Shown here: positions 63,818 to 64,000 of the stretch, piece after piece
How positions within the stretch are numbered: the stretch's first letter is position 1
Layout of the letters: each line of letters opens with the position of its first letter
Assembly: GCA_949358305.1 (NCBI GenBank)
Contig: OX442315.1
Coordinates: forward strand, 7,032,427 to 7,096,426
Length of the DNA stretch: 64,000 bases
From: Strigamia acuminata
Lineage: Eukaryota > Arthropoda > Chilopoda > Geophilomorpha > Linotaeniidae
Direction: 5' to 3'
Made by a program: the position numbers and the translations under genes
The notes under the pieces: generated by a model
The model's input: only the letters and a program-made list of their open reading frames with translations
Told to the model about the DNA's origin: nothing
The model's database searches: none

Positions 63818-64000
63818 AAATGCATTTCGATTAAAACTTATTTCCACGGAAAGATTAATTATAAACCTCCCGATGAAAGCGCAATGAAACGTTTGGTTCT
63901 CGGTGGCTTCTCGGCGGAACACCGTGCTTCTGGTTGCTAGGCAACTTGTTAGAGAAAATGTCTTCGCTGAATTTGAACGGCATTCCATTCGTAGATTTGG

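Larger units (their letters stand above)
59833..64000 (+). mobile_element. 5' part of another LTR retrotransposon, runs off the right edge
   Basis: The putative LTR (59833-61207) starts TGTGGTGACCC, like gypsy 2, and ends GATCGCAACA. Two bases later comes a tRNA-Pro-like primer site, the same layout as gypsy 2. A long sense ORF follows. No RT or integrase lies inside the window, so class assignment rests on the LTR and primer-site resemblance. Confidence 0.6.

Overview
The window is eukaryotic and metazoan. It carries DEG/ENaC ion-channel exons joined by short GT-AG introns, F-box/LRR genes, and BEL/Pao, Ty1/copia, Ty3/gypsy and Tc1/mariner elements. DEG/ENaC channels and BEL/Pao elements are known only from animals. 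The mix fits an invertebrate, probably an ecdysozoan (arthropod or nematode), but the sequence alone does not settle the phylum. More than half of the window is transposable-element DNA.

Region 1 (1-38215) is a tandem segmental duplication of one minus-strand gene. Copy B (31195-37234) is compact. I could model it completely as ten exons whose phases all fit, giving a 737-residue protein with two complete DEG/ENaC modules (TM1-ectodomain-TM2, cytosolic linker, TM1-ectodomain-TM2). The second transmembrane helix of module 1 and the first of module 2 lie in one uninterrupted 814-bp exon. Copy A (27914 down to 789, continuing off the left edge) has the same exons at the same lengths. It has a Cys-to-stop change in one exon and is swollen by insertions: a BEL/Pao element inside a MITE in one intron (2312-8667), and in intron 1 a Ty3/gypsy element (14814-27432) that itself holds a Ty1/copia element (17506-24704), plus several MITEs and a long foldback element (28134-29467). 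Copy B gives the empty site for most of these.

Region 2 (38216-58382) holds copia and repeat debris and a head-to-tail cluster of three F-box/LRR paralogues on the minus strand. The first is broken by a stop codon and a Tc1-like element (39777-41270). The second (43079-44386) is intact. The third is a truncated, frameshifted pseudogene split by a 12.9-kb Ty3/gypsy element (44689-57560) whose two 821-bp LTRs look identical. That element has gag, a canonical -1 frameshift signal (A AAA AAC, 6-nt spacer, 9-bp stem) leading into pol, and a third large ORF (967 residues) that appears to be made from a spliced message and is not a recognisable envelope.

Region 3 (58383-64000) has a possible 3' end of an unidentified minus-strand gene, then the 5' LTR, primer-binding site and first ORF of another LTR element, which runs off the right edge.

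The best candidates for something undescribed are the natural two-module DEG/ENaC subunit and the spliced third ORF of the 12.9-kb gypsy element.
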